From positions 1-10,846 of the forward strand of contig JAIRYY010000015.1 in NCBI GenBank assembly GCA_031267485.1: a DNA stretch of 10,846 nt, given 5' to 3'. Both the position numbers and the translations under genes were made by a program. Within the stretch, counting starts at the first letter, position 1. The number at the start of each line of letters is the position of its first letter. Positions 6,042 to 10,846 of the stretch are shown in pieces. The stretch comes from Tannerella sp. (GTDB lineage Bacteria; Bacteroidota; Bacteroidia; Bacteroidales; Tannerellaceae). The notes beneath the pieces are model-generated. The model saw only the letters and a program-made list of their open reading frames with translations. It did not search any database and was not told the origin of the DNA.

Positions 6042-6120
6042 TCCCTGTCATTGCGAGCGCAGCGAAGCAATCCAGGTTCTTGCCTGTGCCTGGATTGCTT
6101 CGTACCTCGCAATGACGGGA
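6042..6120. repeat. REP/MITE-like palindrome, copy 2
   Basis: The left arm (6042-6076) contains GTCATTGCGAGCGCAGCGAA and ends GCAATCCAGG; the right arm (6089-6120) begins CCTGGATTGCTTCG and ends CAATGACGGGA. The loop is 12 bases. It is the most compact of the three copies and would fold into a long hairpin if transcribed from either strand. Confidence 0.88.
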
Positions 6121-6160
6121 TTGGCCGGGGGTTGTGTTATGTCTCAGCAGGGATTCACTG

Positions 6161-6241
6161 TCCCATCACCAGCGAACGCAGTGAAGCAATCCAAGCACAG
6201 GCGATGACCGGGATTGCTTCGCTCCGCTCGCAATGACGGGA
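6161..6241. repeat. REP/MITE-like palindrome, copy 3
   Basis: The left arm is degenerate (TCCCATCACCAGCGAACGCA) but the right arm (6211-6241, ending CGCTCGCAATGACGGGA) matches the consensus closely. It ends 8 bp from the stop codon of the GH78 rhamnosidase gene, so in that mRNA it would form a 3' hairpin that may stabilise the message or help end transcription. Confidence 0.82.
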
Positions 6242-6249
6242 TAAGGCTT

Positions 6250-9003
6250 TTATTTATTTACTGAGAAATGGTAGTTCCCCGATCCGACTTCGAAGACTGC
6301 ATATTCTCCTTCTGTTCTCATATATTTCACGCCTGTTGCAGAAGCTGCGGGTTTGCCGTTTTCTGTTACCCGATTTTTGGAAGAGGCCGGAATATATACC
6401 GTTGCCACGGAATTTCCGGGCACCGTAATCTTCCATTGGAACGTGTCGCCGGACTGTTCCCATGCGCTTTCAATCAGGCCGTGCACGGAACGGTATGAGG
6501 CCTTGACATAATCCAGTCCTGCAACGGGATACGGTTTCATGGAAATTCTTTCGAAGCCGGTACTGCCCGCCTCATTCTGAATGCCTGCCAGATATTCATA
6601 GAACCAGACAATCAGGTCTCCGAGTAACATGACATGGTTTCCCGAGTTCATTGCCGGATTGGCCGTATTGCCATTCCATAGTTCCCAGATGGTCGTCGCT
6701 CCATTCTCGACCATATATCCCCAACTCGGATAGTCGCGATTTGTAACGATTTGCAGGGCGATATCGGCGCGCCCATAATCGGACAGTCCGCGCATCAGCC
6801 ATTGTATCCCAACCAGACCGGTACTCACATGGCCGTTAAATTCACCCAGCGTTTTATCTACAATATTCCCGAAAACGGCTTCCCGGTATTCCTCCGGCGT
6901 CATCCCGTAACACAGTGGCAACAGATTGGCGGTAACGGTGTTGTTGCTGTAACGGCCCGTTGATTTGTCGAGGAACCTGTTGTTAAAGGCCTCCTTAACC
7001 AGCTTTGCCTGATTGACAAATTCAGCCGTATCTTCCGGTTTATTCAGCAATTTCGAGAATCTCTCCATCAAAAATAACATGCGATAATAGAAAGCCGTAC
7101 CCAGCACCGCGGCATCCGTTTTACGGCCCGGGTCGCCGGAATGAATCAGCTCCGGCGATTCGGGAGGCATGCACCAGTCCCCATACGTGTCTTTCAACAT
7201 GATATAATCTTCCATATAGGTATCCCGCATGTAATTGAGCCACTTTTTCATGGATTCGTAATGCCTGACAACCGGTTCCTTATTCCCGTACTGCTCATGC
7301 AGCATGTTGGCAATAATGAGATAGGCGCCCGGCCATGTCATGTTGTCCGAATACATGCTCCAGTAATTGGGCGCCACGTCAGGGATACTGCCCGTTTCGC
7401 GCTGGGACTGCTCGATATCATCCAGCCATTTGGCGTACAGATTGTTGTTGTCAAAGATAAAACTTTCGCCATGCGACCCGACGGCGCGGTCGCCCAGCCA
7501 GCCCATGCGTTCGTCACGCTGAGGGCAATCGGTCGGCATTCCCCTGTAATTGCCGCGAATACCCCAACAGGCATTCCGGTATATTTGATTGACTGTCGGA
7601 CTGGACGTTTCGAAAAATCCGGTTGTTTCCATTTCATCATACAGTACCTGCCCCTCGAAGCTGTCCACATCGGGTTTGCCGGGGAAGCCGGTGATTTCCA
7701 CAAAGCGGAATCCATGATAGGTAAACGACGGCTCCCACGTCTCTTCGGCATCACCTCTCAATGTATATTTGTCGGTGACCAGGGCTCCGCGTATGTTATC
7801 CATGTAAAGCGTTCCGTCATCCTTCAGCGATTCGGCGAAGCGTAACCGTATCTGCGCTCCGGCCTGACCCCGGACTTTCAGCCGAAGCCATCCCACCATA
7901 TTCTGTCCCATATCCAGGATATACGTGCCCGGTTTGACTTCGCTGATATTTTTGGGCTTTACCGTATCCATGATTTTGATATTCCTGTTACGCTGCGCTT
8001 CCAGTTTCCCGCCCGGAGACTGCACCGGCTCGGCTTTCAGCCATTTGCTGTCGTCGAATCCGGGCATGTCCCATCCGCGCAATTCTTTCCGGGCATCATA
8101 TTCTTCCCCGTCAAATTCGCTGTTGGAAAGAATCGGACCGTCGGCCGTCACCGTCCATGAATCATCACTGGCCACAACCGTTTTACTCCCGTCGGCGTAT
8201 TCCACTTCAAGCTGCAGTATCATTTTCGGAAAGCCGAAATTCCGGATGGGAGGTATTCCCCTGTAATTGTTGCGCATGGAGAAGAAGCGGCCGTTGCCTA
8301 AAATCACGCCGATGGCGTTGTCTCCCTTTTTGATTTGCGGCGTTACATCAAACACATTGTATTTAATGACTTTTGAATAATCGGTCGGGGTCGGCGAAAG
8401 TTCCTGCGTCCCGATACGCGCATGATTGAGGTATGCCTCATAAAGTCCCAGTCCCGAAATGTAGAGCGTCGCCTTTCGGACGTCTTTTTCCGCCGCAAAT
8501 TCCTTACGGAAATAACGCGCCGCCAGCCGGGTTCTCCCCTCAAGCTCATCATCCGGGAAACTCCGGTCCAGGCCTGTCCATCCGGCCTGCCAGTCGGACG
8601 GATGGAGCAAGCCCGTTGTCCATTCGGCAGGCTGACTCCATTCCGAATAGCCCCTGTTGGTTTTCACCCTTACTTTCCAGAAATAAGTCGCGCGGCTTTC
8701 CGTTTCCCTTCCCCCGTAAGGCACATAAACGGATGCGACGGAAGAGACCTCTTTCGAATCCCATACATCGCCCTGATTCAGATTCAACAGTTCCAGGGAC
8801 GAAGCCACGAGTATGTGATGGGATTCCTGCCGGATGCCCCGACTGCCGGAAGACAGTTCCCAACTCAGGTCGGGCGTGGCGGCCTCTATCCCGAAGGGGT
8901 TTTCCAGCATCCCGCAACGGAGACGGTCAACCCGGATTACAGCCGTTTCTCCGCATGACATGAACAGGCATGCGGTCATGATTGCAAAAAGTATTTTTTT
9001 CAT
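6250..9003 (-). CDS. GH78 alpha-L-rhamnosidase, lipoprotein
   Basis: The 917-residue product begins at the ATG at 9003, giving a lipoprotein signal MKKILFAIMTACLFMSC with Cys17 as lipid anchor; an ATG at 9012 would add only MTN. Order of domains follows full-length GH78: an N-terminal beta domain (about 22-130, including YFWKVRVKTNRGYSEWS), the Bac_rhamnosid_N carbohydrate-binding-like domain (about 165-335, LYISGLGLYEAYLNHARIG), a concanavalin-like domain (about 350-455, LDMGQNMVGWLRL), the six-hairpin catalytic domain (about 460-810) and a C-terminal beta domain (to 917). The catalytic motif DCPQRDERMGWLGD (492-505) is complete, with Asp492, Asp497, Glu498 and Asp505; GATTIWELW (768-776) provides Glu774 as likely general base. 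It hydrolyses terminal alpha-L-rhamnose, probably at the cell surface or in the periplasm, on glycan captured by the SusCD pair encoded upstream. Confidence 0.96.
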   Translation of the reverse strand: MKKILFAIMTACLFMSCGETAVIRVDRLRCGMLENPFGIEAATPDLSWELSSGSRGIRQESHHILVASSLELLNLNQGDVWDSKEVSSVASVYVPYGGRETESRATYFWKVRVKTNRGYSEWSQPAEWTTGLLHPSDWQAGWTGLDRSFPDDELEGRTRLAARYFRKEFAAEKDVRKATLYISGLGLYEAYLNHARIGTQELSPTPTDYSKVIKYNVFDVTPQIKKGDNAIGVILGNGRFFSMRNNYRGIPPIRNFGFPKMILQLEVEYADGSKTVVASDDSWTVTADGPILSNSEFDGEEYDARKELRGWDMPGFDDSKWLKAEPVQSPGGKLEAQRNRNIKIMDTVKPKNISEVKPGTYILDMGQNMVGWLRLKVRGQAGAQIRLRFAESLKDDGTLYMDNIRGALVTDKYTLRGDAEETWEPSFTYHGFRFVEITGFPGKPDVDSFEGQVLYDEMETTGFFETSSPTVNQIYRNACWGIRGNYRGMPTDCPQRDERMGWLGDRAVGSHGESFIFDNNNLYAKWLDDIEQSQRETGSIPDVAPNYWSMYSDNMTWPGAYLIIANMLHEQYGNKEPVVRHYESMKKWLNYMRDTYMEDYIMLKDTYGDWCMPPESPELIHSGDPGRKTDAAVLGTAFYYRMLFLMERFSKLLNKPEDTAEFVNQAKLVKEAFNNRFLDKSTGRYSNNTVTANLLPLCYGMTPEEYREAVFGNIVDKTLGEFNGHVSTGLVGIQWLMRGLSDYGRADIALQIVTNRDYPSWGYMVENGATTIWELWNGNTANPAMNSGNHVMLLGDLIVWFYEYLAGIQNEAGSTGFERISMKPYPVAGLDYVKASYRSVHGLIESAWEQSGDTFQWKITVPGNSVATVYIPASSKNRVTENGKPAASATGVKYMRTEGEYAVFEVGSGNYHFSVNK

Positions 9004-9019
9004 ATTTGTCATGTTGATT

Positions 9020-9063
9020 AAAATTAAAAGATGCCCGGACAGGTTTTGTCGCTGCCGGGCATC
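9020..9063 (-). terminator. Intrinsic terminator or attenuator between susD and the rhamnosidase
   Basis: On the minus strand a stem formed by GATGCCCGG and CCGGGCATC (plus a bulged CAG/CTG extension) is followed by TTTTAATTTT. It starts 15 bp after the susD stop and ends 17 bp before the rhamnosidase ATG. No separate promoter is visible in the 74-bp gap, so the hairpin probably allows partial read-through and sets the enzyme below SusCD in expression. Confidence 0.75.
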
Positions 9064-9077
9064 CGTGATAAAAGTGA

Positions 9078-10622
9078 TTAATACCACCCGGGGTTATTAT
9101 CAAACCCGTTCAGCCGACATTCCCGTTCCGGCAGCGGTAATAATAACTTATAGGGCTGTATGTTGTATGCGTCATTGGACAGGTGGCAGACCTGCTGGAG
9201 TCTCGCGGCGGCGGCCTGAAGGCGCGCCTTTTCCATGTTACCGTGCGCGGTCATGATTTCAATCGCGCGTCCCGTGCGCAAAAGCTGATACCAGCGATGA
9301 TTTTCGAAAGCGACCTCTATCCGTTCCTCTTTGAAGATGATTTCCCGCAAAGCGGTCTGGTCTGTTTCGCTGACACCGGCAAGCCCCGCCCGGCGGCGCA
9401 CATCGTTCAGCAAAGGCAGCGCTTCGCTTCCCCGGCCGGCCTCGTTCAGCGCTTCCGCCAGCAGCAGCTTGACGTAGCCATAGCGGTACACCGGCCAGTT
9501 CTCGTCCGCACGTCCGTCGATCGCGTATGTTCCGGCATGATAGAACTTGTTTATGAATGCGGCCGAATCCATGTCCGGGCCGAAAGACTCCTGATAGGTG
9601 CGGTTTTCATCGCTTACCCAGTATGTAATGGAGGCATCCTTCCGTTCGTCTCCCGGTTCGTAGGCGTTGATAATATCCAGCGTGGGAGAATTGCTGCCGG
9701 CAATATCTCCGGAGCCGCCGACCCCGATCAGCTCGGCTCTTCCCCGTCGCGGGCCCCACTGATAGATATAATTGCTGGCACGGTTCAGGGAGGCGCTGTA
9801 CTGTATTTCGAATATGGACTCCACATTATTCTTATAATTCGGATGGAAAATGTCGGCATAGTCCGGCATCAGTTCATAACCCATCGCCGTCACCCGGTTA
9901 AAGGATGTGACGGCATTCTGATAATCATGCCTCGTCAGGTAAATTTCGCCCTGCAGCGTGAGCGCGGCGCCCTGCGTAGCCCGTCCTACATCCGCTCCCG
10001 TATATTTTGCGGGGAGATTGCCGATCGCAAAATCCACATCCGCCATGATAAAGGAGTATAATTCCTCCACGGAGGCTTTACTGTCGGAGAATGCATCCTT
10101 CGGGCCGGAAGTCGCCTTGTCTCTCAAGGGAATTTCGCCGTATAACCGCACAAGGTGGAAATAAAGCAGGGCGCGGAGAAACCGGGCTTCACCCTCATAC
10201 TGTCCTTTTTTGTCCGGGTTGTTGTAGGTCGCATTATCTATATGGTCAATGACCACATTGGACTGCTGTATGGCATTCCACAGGTTATCCCATGTATACC
10301 GGCTGTAGAGGTTGGTTGCCGTCATCAGGAAATCGTTGATTTCTTCGCGCTGCTGAATCCCGCGATCCAAATCGTAATACTGAAAAGCGGTATTGTCGGC
10401 GCGCATTTCCGTCAGTGCGTACAAACTGCCGTCGCCTCCGTTATACAAATCCTGAAGTTTGTTGTACACGCCGTTCACGGCGCTTTGTATCTGGCTTTCG
10501 GTTTTGTAATAGATGTCGTCGCTTACAAATGTATGCGGCTCCACATTTAATTCATCGTGGCAACTCGCCGTCACGCCCGAAAACAGTATCGCTATAAGAT
10601 AAATTTGATGTATCTTTTTCAT
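9078..10622 (-). CDS. SusD/RagB-family glycan-binding outer-membrane lipoprotein
   Basis: The 514-residue product has a lipoprotein signal (MKKIHQIYLIAILFSGVTASC, Cys21 anchor) followed by the usual SusD N-terminus (LNVEP, then DDIYYKTESQIQSAVNGVYN, 35-54). The TPR-like helical region includes YEGEARFLRALLYFHLVRLYG-type residues near 142-162, a hallmark of the family, and the C-terminal SusD domain includes RYGYVKLLLAEALNEAG and IFKEERIEVAFENHRWYQL-like residues. It ends in NNPGWY, close to the common NPGY end. The length is typical. It sits at the cell surface as the lid of the SusC channel and binds oligosaccharide before import. The susC stop lies 18 bp upstream, so the pair is co-transcribed. 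Ligand specificity cannot be read directly; the adjoining GH78 enzyme suggests a rhamnose-containing glycan. Confidence 0.96.
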   Translation of the reverse strand: MKKIHQIYLIAILFSGVTASCHDELNVEPHTFVSDDIYYKTESQIQSAVNGVYNKLQDLYNGGDGSLYALTEMRADNTAFQYYDLDRGIQQREEINDFLMTATNLYSRYTWDNLWNAIQQSNVVIDHIDNATYNNPDKKGQYEGEARFLRALLYFHLVRLYGEIPLRDKATSGPKDAFSDSKASVEELYSFIMADVDFAIGNLPAKYTGADVGRATQGAALTLQGEIYLTRHDYQNAVTSFNRVTAMGYELMPDYADIFHPNYKNNVESIFEIQYSASLNRASNYIYQWGPRRGRAELIGVGGSGDIAGSNSPTLDIINAYEPGDERKDASITYWVSDENRTYQESFGPDMDSAAFINKFYHAGTYAIDGRADENWPVYRYGYVKLLLAEALNEAGRGSEALPLLNDVRRRAGLAGVSETDQTALREIIFKEERIEVAFENHRWYQLLRTGRAIEIMTAHGNMEKARLQAAAARLQQVCHLSNDAYNIQPYKLLLPLPERECRLNGFDNNPGWY

Positions 10623-10640
10623 TGTTCGAATATTTAATGG

Positions 10641-10846
10641 TTAAAAAGATATGTTTAATCCCAGGGTGTATATCCGGGGGACGGGATAAGTCGAATAATC
10701 CACACTGGGAACCAGCGGCCCGGCTTTCGCGCCGGAATTGCCGTAATTTGTCACTTCGGGATTTCCGTCGTAGTTGGTAAACAGAAGGACGTTCTGCAGG
10801 CTGAGATAAATCCGCATGCTGGATATGACTTTGGCAATGTTACTCA
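10641..10846 (-). CDS. C-terminus of a SusC/RagA-type TonB-dependent receptor (partial)
   Basis: The last 67 codons of a gene entering from the right edge are visible, ending with TAA at 10643-10641. The sequence MRIYLSLQNVLLFTNYDGNP (the family 'R.Y....N.....Y.G.(D)PEV' signature), the following EVTNYG, and YPVPRIYTLGLNISF at the end are characteristic of the final strands of SusC-type barrels, with a terminal Phe. It forms the outer-membrane channel that, with SusD, imports oligosaccharides using TonB energy. The plug and most of the barrel lie outside the window, as does the operon promoter. The SusD start is 18 bp downstream of its stop. Confidence 0.93.
   Translation of the reverse strand, partial: SNIAKVISSMRIYLSLQNVLLFTNYDGNPEVTNYGNSGAKAGPLVPSVDYSTYPVPRIYTLGLNISF

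Noticed and set aside
5923..6236. Plus-strand ORFs containing CHCERSEAIQ and similar peptides
   Set aside because: These are translations of the REP-like repeat, a well-known source of false proteins.
5721..6241. Possible CRISPR array
   Set aside because: Only three copies, each an imperfect palindrome of differing length with irregular spacing; no cas genes.
7141..7845. A 234-codon open frame on the plus strand within the GH78 gene
   Set aside because: Antisense to the complete GH78 catalytic region, with no independent support.
9183..10061. A 292-codon open frame on the plus strand within susD
   Set aside because: Fully antisense to a clear SusD gene, with no recognisable domain.

Overview
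The window reads as a Bacteroidota chromosome, most likely order Bacteroidales. Evidence: a SusC/SusD pair, lipoproteins carrying the Bacteroidota-style N-terminal signal, a type A-like outer-membrane barrel protein, matches to the Bacteroidota promoter -7 element (TAnnTTTG) upstream of several genes, and an absence of clear Shine-Dalgarno sequences. Every intact gene lies on the minus strand, so transcription runs from high to low coordinates. The description below follows that direction.

Right end (10846 to 6250): the 3' end of a SusC-type TonB-dependent receptor, a SusD/RagB-type glycan-binding lipoprotein, and a large GH78 alpha-L-rhamnosidase lipoprotein. Together they form a small polysaccharide utilisation locus (PUL) for a rhamnose-containing glycan. 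A hairpin followed by a T-rich tract sits between susD and the rhamnosidase and probably lowers expression of the enzyme relative to the transport proteins.

Middle (6249 to 5536): about 714 bp without an intact gene. It holds three imperfect palindromes of the REP/MITE type (the widespread 'GTCATTGCGAGCG..GCAATCC' family), a probable frameshifted 64-codon ORF between two of them, a short perfect inverted repeat, and a 17-bp motif also found upstream of the second rhamnosidase. Nothing else is supported in 5536-5720.

Housekeeping and regulation (5535 to 2482): a small outer-membrane beta-barrel protein, the recombination mediator RecO, and a two-gene NarL-type two-component system (kinase then regulator). 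A perfect 9-bp inverted repeat abuts the predicted kinase promoter and is a good candidate operator.

Left end (2481 to 1): an array of three 42-bp repeats, each containing a palindromic core; a second, smaller secreted GH78-like enzyme with an altered catalytic-site motif; the collapsed remnant of a MacB/FtsX-type ABC-transporter permease; and the N-terminus of an exported protein that runs off the window.

The overall picture is of secreted rhamnose-glycan degradation next to housekeeping genes, with decay products and repeats in the gaps. I see no clear new multi-gene system. The most useful leads are the kinase-promoter palindrome, the 42-bp palindrome array and the two gene remnants.
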